From NCBI RefSeq assembly GCF_013376095.1, contig NZ_JAAMFN010000009.1, positions 1 to 64,000 of the forward strand: 64,000 bases of DNA. Direction: 5' to 3'. This document shows, one piece after another, positions 19,160-27,601 of this stretch (positions within the stretch are counted from its first letter, which is position 1; every line of letters starts with the position of its first letter). A model generated the notes under the pieces. It worked only from the letters and a program-made list of their open reading frames with translations. It made no database searches and was not told where the DNA came from. Position numbers and translations under genes: made by a program. Source of the stretch: Arthrobacter sp. SDTb3-6. Its GTDB lineage: Bacteria; Actinomycetota; Actinomycetes; Actinomycetales; Micrococcaceae.

Positions 19160-19780
19160 GTGACTCCAGTGGATTTCCTCTCCCCGGCGGCCACCGGACT
19201 TGGCGCCGGGCTGGCCCTCATCATCGCCATCGGCGCGCAGAACGCCTTTGTGCTGCGCCAGGGCCTCCGCGGCGAACATGTGGGGCTGGTGGTGCTGGTC
19301 TGCATGCTGAGCGACGCCGTCCTCATTGCGGGCGGGATTTTCGGCATCGGGGAGGTGTTGCGCGCGGTGCCGGCCGTGGTGGTGGTGATCCGGCTGGCCG
19401 GGGCGGCGTTCCTGCTGGCCTACGGCGTTTTCGCCGCCAGACGCGCGTACCGTCCCGGCACGCTGGAGGCGGCGGGGCAGCAGGGCGCACTGGGCCGCCA
19501 GGCGGTCCTCGCCACGGTGCTGGCGCTGACCTGGCTGAACCCGCACGTCTACCTGGACACCGTGCTGCTGCTGGGCACGCTGGCGAACCAGCAGGGCGGG
19601 CTGCGGTGGTGGTTTGGCGCTGGCGCGGCGGCGGGCAGCGTGCTGTGGTTCAGCGCCCTGGGCTTTGGTGCCCGGCTGCTGCGGCCGGTGTTTGCCCGGC
19701 CTCTCTCGTGGCGCGTGCTCGACGGCGCGATCGCTGCGGTCATGGTGTTCCTGGCCGCGCGGATGGCCTTTGGCTGGTAG
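19160..19780 (+). CDS. lysE: LysE basic amino acid exporter
   Basis: About 206-residue inner-membrane exporter with five to six hydrophobic segments; the family hallmark is IIAIGAQNAFVLRQGLRGEH near the N-terminus, followed by CMLSDAVLIAGG and ALTWLNPHVYLDTVLL. It exports lysine and arginine when they accumulate. Candidate starts are TTG 19154, GTG 19160 and GTG 19169; GTG 19160 is preferred because a TAGCTT -10 box ends seven bases before it, suggesting a leaderless transcript, and no ribosome site is visible. Divergent from lysG. Confidence 0.9.
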   Translation: MTPVDFLSPAATGLGAGLALIIAIGAQNAFVLRQGLRGEHVGLVVLVCMLSDAVLIAGGIFGIGEVLRAVPAVVVVIRLAGAAFLLAYGVFAARRAYRPGTLEAAGQQGALGRQAVLATVLALTWLNPHVYLDTVLLLGTLANQQGGLRWWFGAGAAAGSVLWFSALGFGARLLRPVFARPLSWRVLDGAIAAVMVFLAARMAFGW

Positions 19781-19803
19781 GCGGACGGGCCCGTGCCCGG
19801 CGG

Positions 19804-20211
19804 CTAGATGAAGTCCATTTCCACCTGCAGGAACCGTTCCGCCGAGGCGATGGCAGCGGCAAACGCCTGCTCCTCGGTGGGTGCCTTGTTCGGGGCGCGG
19901 GTGAACCATTCGTGGTTGTCCATGTGGATCTTGCTGAAGCCGCCGCCCGGCGGGGCATAGAACACGGCAAAGCGCTGGACGGGCCACTCCGGCCCGGTTT
20001 CCAGGGCCACCAGCAGTGCCGCACCCAGCGCCGGGTTGTACCACTGGGCGATGGGCCGGCGGCGGTCGCTGTCAAACAGTCCGGATGCGTAGCGCGATGC
20101 CGGCTGCGGTCCTATTTGGGAGCACAGCCGGTCCCACCACAACGGCAGGATTTCGTTGTCGTGGCGGATCCATGCCGCCGGAGTCACCGGCTGTTCACCG
20201 CTGGGGCCCAT
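19804..20211 (-). CDS. conserved hypothetical protein
   Basis: 135-residue soluble acidic protein that I cannot assign to a family. It is rich in Trp, Phe and Pro (WWDRLCSQIG, GPEWPVQRFAVFYAPPG, HMDNHEWFTR), has no signal peptide or membrane segment and no catalytic motif I recognise. The ATG at 20211 lies six bases after a TAAAAT -10 box (20218-20223, minus strand), a leaderless arrangement that supports it as a real gene. Located between lysE (convergent) and the HNH lipoprotein gene (same strand, upstream). Confidence 0.7.
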   Translation of the reverse strand: MGPSGEQPVTPAAWIRHDNEILPLWWDRLCSQIGPQPASRYASGLFDSDRRRPIAQWYNPALGAALLVALETGPEWPVQRFAVFYAPPGGGFSKIHMDNHEWFTRAPNKAPTEEQAFAAAIASAERFLQVEMDFI

Positions 20212-20274
20212 GGCTTAATTTTAGCCATTCACGGCACGGTTTTGCAGGGTCTGCCAGGGTGCGCTGCGGGCCTG

Positions 20275-21486
20275 CTATTCGCAGCCGACCCCGTCTCCGT
20301 CGCGGTCAAACTTCGATTGGAAGCCCGGCTGGCCGGTGTAAATGGGGGCGGCCCCGGCGGCCCGGACTGCGGTGCAGTTTTGGTAGTAGACATTGGCGGG
20401 TGCAGGGGCGGGTGCAGGTGCGACCGGTGCCGGTACGGGGGCTGCAGGTGCCGGCGCCGGCGCCGGTGCGGGTGCGGGTGCGGGGGCTGCAGGCGCCGGG
20501 GCAACGGGGGCCGGCGCCGGTGCGGGCTCCGCAGCCTCGGGGGCGGGCTGTACCGCGGGCACCCCGGCGTCGGCGCAGCCGCCCAGGACCCGCGCCATGG
20601 CGTCGTGCTCGGCCTGGGTGACCCACAGCTTGTAGCTGGCCTTGACGGAAATCTGCCGCGCCACGTAGTCGCAGCGGTAGGCCTTGTTCGGCGGCAGCCA
20701 GGTGGCGGCGTCGCCGTCGCCCTTTTGCTGGTTGGTGGGCCCGTCCACGGCCAGCAGGTTGGCCGGGTCGTTGGCGAACGCGGTGCGTTCCTGCACGGAC
20801 AGCTGCTGGGCACCCTTCTGCCAGGCGTCGCTGAGCGCCACCACGTGGTCGATCTGCACCACCGCGCTGTTGGGGCCGCGGACAAAGTCAATGACCTTGT
20901 TCGTGTAGGGGTCGGCCAGGATCCCGGTCAGGACCACGCAGTCCCGCGTGCCCGGCCGAAACGTCTTGGCTGTCAGGTCGCGGTCCAGGACATCGTTGCG
21001 GGTGTCGCAGCCGTTCCTGTCCACATCCGCCCACGCCTGGCCGAATTCGGCCCGGCTGTAGCCCGTCTTCGGGGCCCGGCCCTTGATGGGCAGCGTGGCC
21101 AGGACATCGAGGGCCTTGGCCGCCGATGCCGACCGGGCGTTGCCGGCCGCCTCGGCGTTGGGCCCGGCCGCCGACGGCGTGGGCTGTGCTGCCGCGGCCG
21201 TGGCGGCCGTGGCGGCCGGGGCGCTGGGGGAGGCCGTCGGGGAGGATGCCGGGGAAGCCGCCGTCGTGGACGACGCCGGAGCCTCCTGGGGTGCCGGGGC
21301 GCCGCCGCACGCCGTGGCCACCAGCAGGACGGTGGCCAGCACGGAGACACTGATGAAATCGGTGGCCCGGCGTTTTCCGGCGGTTCGGCCGGTTCGGCCC
21401 GGCCGGGCGGATCGGCGGGTGCCGGTGGTGGCAGTCGTGCCGGTGGTGGCAGTCGTGCAGGTGGTGGCCGCGTGGGGCTTCGGCAA
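20275..21486 (-). CDS. secreted HNH (DUF1524) nuclease-like lipoprotein with excalibur domain
   Basis: 403 residues, predicted exported. A basic N-terminus precedes the hydrophobic stretch SVSVLATVLLVATACGG with lipobox VATAC, suggesting a lipoprotein. An Ala/Thr/Ser-rich linker follows, then a DUF1524/GmrSD-C HNH nuclease core (QIDHVVALSDAW, NDPANLLAVDGPTNQQKGD, WLPPNKAYRCDYVAR), a long Ala-Pro repeat spacer, and a C-terminal excalibur calcium-binding domain ending DRDGDGVGCE. Probably a cell-surface or secreted nuclease acting on extracellular DNA. The start codon is TTG at 21486, which is unusual; no ATG or GTG gives a sensible signal peptide. The N-terminal region is encoded by an 18-bp tandem repeat. 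Confidence 0.82.
   Translation of the reverse strand: MPKPHAATTCTTATTGTTATTGTRRSARPGRTGRTAGKRRATDFISVSVLATVLLVATACGGAPAPQEAPASSTTAASPASSPTASPSAPAATAATAAAAQPTPSAAGPNAEAAGNARSASAAKALDVLATLPIKGRAPKTGYSRAEFGQAWADVDRNGCDTRNDVLDRDLTAKTFRPGTRDCVVLTGILADPYTNKVIDFVRGPNSAVVQIDHVVALSDAWQKGAQQLSVQERTAFANDPANLLAVDGPTNQQKGDGDAATWLPPNKAYRCDYVARQISVKASYKLWVTQAEHDAMARVLGGCADAGVPAVQPAPEAAEPAPAPAPVAPAPAAPAPAPAPAPAPAPAAPVPAPVAPAPAPAPANVYYQNCTAVRAAGAAPIYTGQPGFQSKFDRDGDGVGCE
21421..21469. repeat. 18-bp tandem repeat inside the HNH lipoprotein gene
   Basis: Two exact copies of an 18-base unit beginning GCCGGTGG (21421-21438 and 21439-21456) and a partial third to 21469. On the minus strand it encodes the TTATTG peptide repeated in the first 22 residues of the HNH lipoprotein, upstream of the signal hydrophobic core. 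Such in-frame repeats can vary in copy number. Confidence 0.8.
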
Positions 21487-21558
21487 GGGGCAGCGCTCTT
21501 TTCTGGGAAAAATCCTCGGACACCACCAGCTTAGCCCGGGCCCGTGATACCGCCGGCC

Positions 21559-22410
21559 TCAGCCGGCAGCCTCCGCCAGCGCCAGCATCCGGGCCAGGAT
21601 TTCCTCCCCGGCCAGGACGCCGCGGACGGTGGTGGGGAACAGGTTGGGGGCCTGGTGGCCGGCGTCGTGCAGTTCCCCGTGCAGGGGGCGGAAGGCCACG
21701 TCCGCCCGGGCCAGCAGGTCGGCATCCAGGAGGGAGTCCCCGGCGGCCAGGATGGTGCCGGCGCCGGTGCGGCGGGCCACCTCGTCCAGGGCCCCGCCCT
21801 TCGTCACGGGCGCGGGCACGCAGTACAGTTTCCGCCCCTGCAGCGAGACGGTCCAGCCGGCCGCGGCGCACTCCGCCTGCAGCTGCTCCAGGAAGGCCGC
21901 CGGCATGGCCCCACGGTCCACGATCGCGTACACGAACAAGTCCTCGGCGCGGTGCACGCGCAGGATCCAGCGTGCGTGGGCGGGGCCGGCCAGCCGTGCC
22001 TCCACGGATTCCAGCGGTGCGCAGTCGGCGGCAATCCGCGCGGCAAGGTGGCGGCGCCAGCCCGGATCCGGCACGCCGCGGTGCAGCAGCTTGCCGCCGT
22101 TGGTGGTGATGGCATACTCCGGCGCAGGCCCGGGCAGCTGCACGCGTTCGTACTGGGCCTGGGTGCGCGTGGTGACCGGGACAAACGCCGCGGCCGCGGA
22201 CAGCTTGAGCAGGAGGTCCTCGGCGGCCCGGGTCATGAAGGACAGGGGCGCGCCGTCGTACACCTCGGCCACCACCAGGGCGGGGGCGTCCTTGTCCGGG
22301 CCCGGCAGCCACAGCGCGTTTTTGGAGTAGATGAGGGTCCGGTCCAGGTCGCATGCGGCCAGGACCGGAGCCCGGCCATGGGGGATCGGACGGTGTCGGG
22401 TGTCAGGCAT
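21559..22410 (-). CDS. HAD-family phosphatase of the Ter biosynthetic module
   Basis: 283-residue haloacid-dehalogenase-fold hydrolase. Motif I is CDLDRTLIYS with the nucleophile and acid Asp residues; motif II the Thr in PVTTRTQAQY; motif IV is GDSLLDADLL. The cap inserted between resembles Cof/sucrose-phosphatase-like HADs. It is the last gene of the Ter operon and overlaps the StiP gene by 8 bp. In Ter clusters such a phosphatase is thought to act on a nucleoside- or sugar-phosphate intermediate made by the accompanying phosphoribosyltransferase and aldolase; the true substrate is unknown. Confidence 0.82.
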   Translation of the reverse strand: MPDTRHRPIPHGRAPVLAACDLDRTLIYSKNALWLPGPDKDAPALVVAEVYDGAPLSFMTRAAEDLLLKLSAAAAFVPVTTRTQAQYERVQLPGPAPEYAITTNGGKLLHRGVPDPGWRRHLAARIAADCAPLESVEARLAGPAHARWILRVHRAEDLFVYAIVDRGAMPAAFLEQLQAECAAAGWTVSLQGRKLYCVPAPVTKGGALDEVARRTGAGTILAAGDSLLDADLLARADVAFRPLHGELHDAGHQAPNLFPTTVRGVLAGEEILARMLALAEAAG

Positions 22411-23572
22411 GGCCGGCCGCCCTGCCGTCCGCGCCCACGGCGGCCTTGCTGAACAGGGGGTGGATCAGGCCCACGCAGGAATAGGGCAGTCCCGGGACTT
22501 CCTCCACGGGCGTGCCGCGCTGTTCGGCGAGCAGCAGCACGTGGGCCACGTCCGCCCGCGCCTGCGGGTTCACCAGCACCCGCCACGGCACGCGGCGCAG
22601 CAGCACCCTTGTGGTCTCCCCGACGCCGGGCTTGACGAGGTTGACGTTGTTGATGCCGTATTCGGTGCTGATCCGTTCGACGGCGGCCCAGCCGGCCCAA
22701 CTGGGGGTGCGGTCGGCGGTGTGCAGGGCGGCGACATCGGCGGCCACGGCATCACGGACGGCGCCGAACCGGGCGGAAACGGCGTCCAGGAAGCCGCCCG
22801 AGACGTCGCTGCCGGCCAGTCCGGCATAAAACTTGGCGCCGTGGAAGTCGCCCGGGCCAATGTGGTCGGTGTTGAACACGGTGCGTGAAACCAGCCCGGA
22901 CACCGTGGAGTTCAGGCAGGCGGACGGGATCAGGTAGTCCTCGCGCGTGCCGTACATCTCCACGCAGTGGCCGGGATCCGCCAGCACGGCCAGGTCGTCC
23001 GGGAAGCGCGCCCCGCCGCTCCCGGCAAAGCGGTCCAGTGCCGCGGTCAGCTCGCGGGAGATGGCCCCCTTGCCGGTCCAGCCGTCCACGAACAGGATGC
23101 GCGACGGTTCAAAGTTTGCCGCCAGGTAGCGCAGTGCCGTTTCGTCCAGCCCGACGCCGCGCACAATGCTCATGGTGAAGTGCGGGAGCCCGGTGCCGTG
23201 GACCGCCAGCGCCCAGCGGCGCATGAGGATGCCGATCGGCGTCCCGGCCCGGGCCAGGGAGACCAGCACCGGGCGCCCGCCCCGGGCAGCCAGCGCCTGC
23301 TCCGTCACCACCCCCACGGCCCGGGCCACGCGTTCCCCGGAGCGTTCCACCGCCTCCTCGTAGAGGCCCTGGTATTCGGTGCCCGGCGTGTATTCCACCG
23401 GCAGCGACTCGGCGTAGTTGGCGGCGCCGGACTGGATGGCGCGCTCGCGGTCCGCCGTGGGCGCCTCGAGGGCCACATGGCTGAGGTCCTTCAGCAGCCA
23501 CTGCACCTCGCTGGACGCGTAGGAGCCGAAGGCCGGGCCGGCGAGGGGCGTGGGGAAGGTGGTGCTGCTCAT
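22403..23572 (-). CDS. StiP-like protein (PRTase-fold with RNA-binding-like C-terminus)
   Basis: 389 residues, matching the family annotated as cysteine protease StiP or PRTase_1 in tellurite-resistance clusters. Recognisable are SSEVQWLLKDL at the N-terminus, LVSLARAGTPIGILMRRW, ILFVDGWTGKGAI (resembling a phosphoribosyl-diphosphate loop), SACLNSTVSGLVSRT, and the C-terminal PELOTA-like end EEVPGLPYSCVGLIHPL. The protease label is historical; the central loop looks more like a phosphoribosyltransferase. Start overlaps the stop of the upstream phosphoribosyltransferase gene (ATGA), so these two are translated together. Confidence 0.82.
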   Translation of the reverse strand: MSSTTFPTPLAGPAFGSYASSEVQWLLKDLSHVALEAPTADRERAIQSGAANYAESLPVEYTPGTEYQGLYEEAVERSGERVARAVGVVTEQALAARGGRPVLVSLARAGTPIGILMRRWALAVHGTGLPHFTMSIVRGVGLDETALRYLAANFEPSRILFVDGWTGKGAISRELTAALDRFAGSGGARFPDDLAVLADPGHCVEMYGTREDYLIPSACLNSTVSGLVSRTVFNTDHIGPGDFHGAKFYAGLAGSDVSGGFLDAVSARFGAVRDAVAADVAALHTADRTPSWAGWAAVERISTEYGINNVNLVKPGVGETTRVLLRRVPWRVLVNPQARADVAHVLLLAEQRGTPVEEVPGLPYSCVGLIHPLFSKAAVGADGRAAGHA

Positions 23573-25059
23573 GGCGCGGCGTCCTCGGGTGCGGTGGCGA
23601 AGGCGGTGGTTGGCGCGGGGGTGTCCGCCGGCAGCAGCACGACGACGGCGTCCGCGGCCGCCGTCCGCAGCGCGGCAGCCAGTCCGGCCAGCCCCGCGGC
23701 GGGGTTGCCGTGGAGCAGGGCCCGGCGGTCGGCGCCGGGTTCGGGGAACGCCACGATGGTGCCGGGGCGGCGGCCCGCGCCGGTGAGGTTGTAGGCGTAG
23801 CGGACCCCCGGGCCGTCGTCGGCGTCGTCGTGGCTGGCAAAGGTCAGCGCGCCGGCAATGGCGTAGTCGCCGCGGTCGAGGGGGAAGATCGGCGAGCGGG
23901 TGGTGGTGGAGAAGCGCACGCCGGCCGCCGGGCGCAGCGCCGCCAGCTCGGCGGCCACGGCCAGCGGCAGGAAGATGTTTTCCTCGCAGCCCACCACCGT
24001 CACCGGTCCCTGGCAGCCGTTGCGCTCCAGCAGCCCGGCCACGTCGGCGGCGATGCGGCTGATGCCCGCTGCGGCGGGCGGTGCGGTGTTGCCGTAGCGG
24101 TCGCTGCGGACGGGGGCGATCTCCGCCGCGGTGAGCTCCAGCAGGGACAGCCGGCCGGCCGGGGCCCCGGCTTCCGGTGCGGGCTCCAGGGTCTCCAGGA
24201 GGCGCTGTGCGCGGGCCAGGACGTCCCCGGGCAGGCCGATCCGGCCGGTCCCGAGCGCGGCCACCGAAATCCGGCAGCCCAGCTCCCCGGCCAGCCGGTC
24301 GAAGCGGCTGCGGTCTTCGGGCGAGCGCAGGTCGATCAGCGCGGCCACCACGTAGCGGCCGCGGGGGACCAGGGCGTGCAGCTCCCGGATGGTGTTGATG
24401 ACGGTGGAGCCGGTGCTGAGCTCGTCGTCGACCAGGACCACCGGCCCCGGTCCGTCCAGCCAGCGCGGGTCCGCGGGCACCATGCGGTGGGAGGTGGCGT
24501 GCGAATGCCCTTCCTGGAACCCGGCGGCCAGCGGAACGCCCGGTGTGGCGTGGCGGGTTGAGTGGATGTAGTAGGCGCCCAGGGCGTTTGCCACCAGCCG
24601 GCCCAGCCCCGTGGCCGTTTCGGCAAAGCCCAGCACGACGGCGTCCGGCACCGGGGTGCGCAGCGCCGCGACGTGCGCGGCGAGGCTGGAAACGGCGGCG
24701 TCGCGCGACGGGCCCGTGGCACGCAGCGCGGCCGTGAGCTGCGCCGCCGCACCGGCCAACGGACTGCCGGGCAACCGGCTGCCGGGTGCGGGCGTTTCCG
24801 CCAGCTCCCGCGCCACGAAGGCGCCGAGCAGTTCCCCGGCGGCCATGGCCAGGGCCGGCTCGACGGGCACGTGCTTGGCCAGGACCTGCGAGATCAGCAG
24901 GTGTGCCCGCTTCGGGTTGCGGCGCAGGGCCAGCCCCACGAGGTCCTCCACGGCCACGGCGCCGGACGGGTCCGAGTGAATGTCCACGCCCAGTTCGCGG
25001 GCCACGAATCCGCCGCTCCAGGGCACGGTGCCGCCACTGGGGGAGGAAGCCGGGCTCAT
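23569..25059 (-). CDS. Ter-associated phosphoribosyltransferase (TRSP-domain type)
   Basis: 496-residue cytoplasmic protein. The PRPP-binding loop VVLVDDELSTGST near the middle is the defining type I phosphoribosyltransferase motif, preceded by LGFAETATGLGRLVANALG and followed by a C-terminal TRSP-like region (VVGCEENIFLPLAVAAELA, TTTRSPIFPLDRGDYAI). Presumed to attach ribose phosphate to an unknown base during synthesis of a Ter-linked metabolite. The frame extends upstream to 25233, but ATG 25059 overlaps the aldolase stop by 4 bp and begins the conserved protein. Forms an overlapping block with the aldolase and StiP genes. Confidence 0.85.
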   Translation of the reverse strand: MSPASSPSGGTVPWSGGFVARELGVDIHSDPSGAVAVEDLVGLALRRNPKRAHLLISQVLAKHVPVEPALAMAAGELLGAFVARELAETPAPGSRLPGSPLAGAAAQLTAALRATGPSRDAAVSSLAAHVAALRTPVPDAVVLGFAETATGLGRLVANALGAYYIHSTRHATPGVPLAAGFQEGHSHATSHRMVPADPRWLDGPGPVVLVDDELSTGSTVINTIRELHALVPRGRYVVAALIDLRSPEDRSRFDRLAGELGCRISVAALGTGRIGLPGDVLARAQRLLETLEPAPEAGAPAGRLSLLELTAAEIAPVRSDRYGNTAPPAAAGISRIAADVAGLLERNGCQGPVTVVGCEENIFLPLAVAAELAALRPAAGVRFSTTTRSPIFPLDRGDYAIAGALTFASHDDADDGPGVRYAYNLTGAGRRPGTIVAFPEPGADRRALLHGNPAAGLAGLAAALRTAAADAVVVLLPADTPAPTTAFATAPEDAAP

Positions 25060-26246
25060 GACATGCCCGCGTCCAGCAGGTCCACGAAGGTCACATCTGC
25101 GGCCGCGACGCCAAACGCGCGGGAGCGCAGCAGCGTGCGGTGCGCCCAGGCCTGGTGCGGCTTCATTTCGTTCATCTTGTTGCCATAGGGGGACGCCGCG
25201 GCGCCGCCCCGCACATTGCCGGCAATGGCGCAAGCGTCCAGGAATTCCTCGTGGCTGACCACGTTCATGGCGTGGACCACGGCCACGTGGCTGGGGTGGA
25301 TGAGGGTCTTGCCCAACAGGCCGTTGGCCAGGTCCAGCTCAATTTCACGGATCAGGGTGTCCAGGTTGGCGGTCATGATCCGGCGGCGCAGCTCCTTCTC
25401 GCTGGTCCGCACGAACGGGGTCAGGCGCAGCTGCGGGCGCAGCACCCGCTCGGTGTTGGCATAGTGTTCCCACACCGGGCCGCTGATGATGAAGCCGGGG
25501 TCGGGGCGGCCGAGCACATTGACGATGTCGCCCACAATGTTCGCCACCACCTGGACGTCGTAGATGGTCAGGTCGCGGGAGCGGCGCAGGCCAAAGGTAC
25601 TGGACATGTCAGTGGCCCCGATCCGCACCGCCAGCACGTCTTCCCGGTGGGCACCCAACAGCCGGCCGATGCCGGTCAGGGCCGCCGCGCGCGTTTCGAG
25701 CCGGATGACCGCCGGGGACTCCAGGATGGGCATGATCCGCAGCCTCTGTCCGGGCGTGCCGTTGCGGGGGTTCCCGTCCAGGCCCAGCTCGGCCTGGATC
25801 ACGTGCAGGGCCGCCAGGAACCGGTCGCCCCGGCCCGAGACGTTGTCGAACTTGGGGATGACGAACCCCGCCAGCACGGCCAGGGCGGCCCCGGCGCGGC
25901 GGGCCAGGGACAGCATCTGTTCAACCGTGCGCACGCGCACAAACAACAGTGGGGTCCCGTCGCCGCGTGCGTGCAGCCGGACCAGGGCCGCGACGATGTT
26001 CCGCTCGGCTTCCGGGACGTCGGCGTCGGGGATGGAATCCTCCAGGCACAGCACCATGCTGGTGCACCCGGCGTCGCGCTGGCGCAGCACGTCCGCGGCC
26101 AGGTCCCGGCGGTTGGCCGGCGTGTACAGCGTGCCACCCAGGGCGACGGCCTGCAGGGCGGGATCGCCGGCGGCGCTGAACTCTTCGGGTTGCCGGTGGA
26201 ACAGCCGGGCCAGCTGGGAAGGCGTCAGGTGTTGGAAGTGTTGCAT
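25056..26246 (-). CDS. HpcH/HpaI aldolase/citrate lyase-family protein
   Basis: 396-residue TIM-barrel C-C lyase of the HpcH/HpaI or CitE-like superfamily, in the variant found with Ter genes. Motifs: MVLCLEDSIPDAD (acidic metal-binding region), RIMPILESPAVIRLETR (metal-binding Glu), and AVRIGATDMSSTFGLRR. Presumably cleaves or forms a carbon-carbon bond with a 2-oxo acid; exact substrate unknown. The frame opens at 26282, but ATG 26246 follows GAAAGGG at normal spacing and starts the conserved sequence. Lies 38 bp downstream of the 26285 gene. Confidence 0.85.
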   Translation of the reverse strand: MQHFQHLTPSQLARLFHRQPEEFSAAGDPALQAVALGGTLYTPANRRDLAADVLRQRDAGCTSMVLCLEDSIPDADVPEAERNIVAALVRLHARGDGTPLLFVRVRTVEQMLSLARRAGAALAVLAGFVIPKFDNVSGRGDRFLAALHVIQAELGLDGNPRNGTPGQRLRIMPILESPAVIRLETRAAALTGIGRLLGAHREDVLAVRIGATDMSSTFGLRRSRDLTIYDVQVVANIVGDIVNVLGRPDPGFIISGPVWEHYANTERVLRPQLRLTPFVRTSEKELRRRIMTANLDTLIREIELDLANGLLGKTLIHPSHVAVVHAMNVVSHEEFLDACAIAGNVRGGAAASPYGNKMNEMKPHQAWAHRTLLRSRAFGVAAADVTFVDLLDAGMS

Positions 26247-26284
26247 TGGCCCTTTCGGGGACTGGTGGGCGGGGCGCGGCATTG

Positions 26285-27046
26285 CTACCGCCCGTAGGCG
26301 CCCGCAGGAGCCTGGTGGGTCATGGTGAAGTCAAATTCCTGCCAGATCTGCAGGTCCTCCCAGGCTTCAGGAACCGGTTCGGCCCGCAGCTCCAGCACGT
26401 TGCCGATCCGGTGGACCAGCAGCACCAGCTGGATGCCGCCGGCCACGGGGGGCAGGGCCACGGTGGCGCCGCTGAAGAGCTGCACGCCCATGGTCCCGCT
26501 GCTGCGGTTGATGAAAATGGCCCGGCGCAGCTCGCGCACGTGGCGCAGGCTGACCAGTGCGGCCGTGCCGTCGTAGCCCACGAGGGGCCGGTTGCCGCTG
26601 GTTTTCACCGGCGAGCCGGCCGTGTGTCCGGCCGCGTCCGCCCCGCCCACGACGCGGCGGGTGCTTTCCCAGGCCATGGCCGTGCTGCCGCTGACCACCA
26701 TGGTTCCCACGGCAGATTCGAGCGCGGTGAGCCGCAGCACCCGCTCACGGAGGTTCAGCTCAAAGACGTCGGCGATCCCCGGCGCGGGAAACAGCAGCCC
26801 GACCTCGTGGTCCTCGTTCCGGGCGGCCTCGCGCCGGGCGGCCAGTTTCGCGGCCCGCGGATTGGCGGCCGACGGCGGGGCGTTGCGTCCCAGCACCAGC
26901 CCGGCGGGCTGCTGGGCCGCGGGCGCTGCGGGGGCCACGGCGGCTGGGTTGGCGGTGGCCTCGGGCTGTGCCGCGGGAAGCGGGGGCTTGACCCGGCGTC
27001 GCAGGTAGGGAAGGTCGGTGCGCGGGGTGGAGGATCGGTTGACCAT
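26285..27046 (-). CDS. Ter-operon protein of unknown function with TerD-like C-terminus
   Basis: 253 residues. The first ~85 residues are low-complexity, rich in Ala, Pro and basic residues. Residues from about 90 form a compact beta-rich region (VGLLFPAPGIADVFELNLR, RRAIFINRSSGTMGVQLF, GGIQLVLLVHRIGNVLELR) that loosely recalls the TerD beta-sandwich (FFNQ-type strands) but lacks the acidic calcium motifs. I cannot name a family with confidence; tellurium-resistance-type protein is the best guess. Three bases separate its ATG from the upstream terD stop, so it is certainly part of the operon. Confidence 0.7.
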   Translation of the reverse strand: MVNRSSTPRTDLPYLRRRVKPPLPAAQPEATANPAAVAPAAPAAQQPAGLVLGRNAPPSAANPRAAKLAARREAARNEDHEVGLLFPAPGIADVFELNLRERVLRLTALESAVGTMVVSGSTAMAWESTRRVVGGADAAGHTAGSPVKTSGNRPLVGYDGTAALVSLRHVRELRRAIFINRSSGTMGVQLFSGATVALPPVAGGIQLVLLVHRIGNVLELRAEPVPEAWEDLQIWQEFDFTMTHQAPAGAYGR

Positions 27047-27049
27047 GGC

Positions 27050-27601
27050 CTAGAGCGTGATCCCGTAATCCTTGGCCACGCCGGCCAGGCCCGTGTTGTA
27101 GCCCTGGCCCAGAGCCCGGAACTTCCACTCGCTGCCGTGCCGGTACAGCTCGCCGAAGATTACGGCCGTCACGGCGTCAAGGGTGGCGGCGGGCATGTCA
27201 AAGCGCACCAGCTCCCGGTTTTCCGCCGTGGCGACGCGGATGTGGGAGTTGCGCACCGAGGCGAAGCTGCCCCGCCCGCGCACGTCCGGGTCAACGTAGA
27301 CAAGGAACACGATTTTGGCCACGTCAGCGGGCACCGCGCCCAGCTCAACGTCAATCTGCTCCTGGTCGGCATCCCCGGCGAAGGTGACGGAGGCGTCGGC
27401 GCTGACCAGCTGGTTGAAAAACACCAGGTGGTCGTTGGACAGGGCCTGCCCGCCGGCGTCGCACAACACGGCAAAAGGCACCAGCTCGGCGGCCGGGCCG
27501 TGGCTGGGGATGGCGTCCCAGCCCAGGCCGACCACCACGTGGTCCAGGCCGGGGTTCTCCCCGGTGAGGGCCGCGTTGGCCCCGGCAATCAGTGATGCCA
27601 T
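27050..27601 (-). CDS. terD: TerD-family protein, divergent copy
   Basis: 183-residue TerD beta-sandwich protein, the smallest and most divergent of four here. It keeps LDHVVVGLGWDAI at the start, VFFNQLVSADASV in the middle and the C-terminal GELYRHGSEWKFRALGQGYN block. It lacks the DLDAS motif and the GEGDDE loop of the other three, so calcium binding may be weakened. GGAGGG lies five bases before its ATG. Overlaps the end of the upstream helical-protein gene by 13 bp. Confidence 0.88.
   Translation of the reverse strand: MASLIAGANAALTGENPGLDHVVVGLGWDAIPSHGPAAELVPFAVLCDAGGQALSNDHLVFFNQLVSADASVTFAGDADQEQIDVELGAVPADVAKIVFLVYVDPDVRGRGSFASVRNSHIRVATAENRELVRFDMPAATLDAVTAVIFGELYRHGSEWKFRALGQGYNTGLAGVAKDYGITL

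Noticed and set aside
21421-21469. CRISPR-like array
   Set aside because: Units are adjacent without spacers, in frame, and inside a coding region.
19606-21534. 642-codon frame with Gly/Arg-rich repeats antisense to the HNH lipoprotein
   Set aside because: Its repeats are just the reverse complement of the Ala-Pro and tandem-repeat coding sequence.
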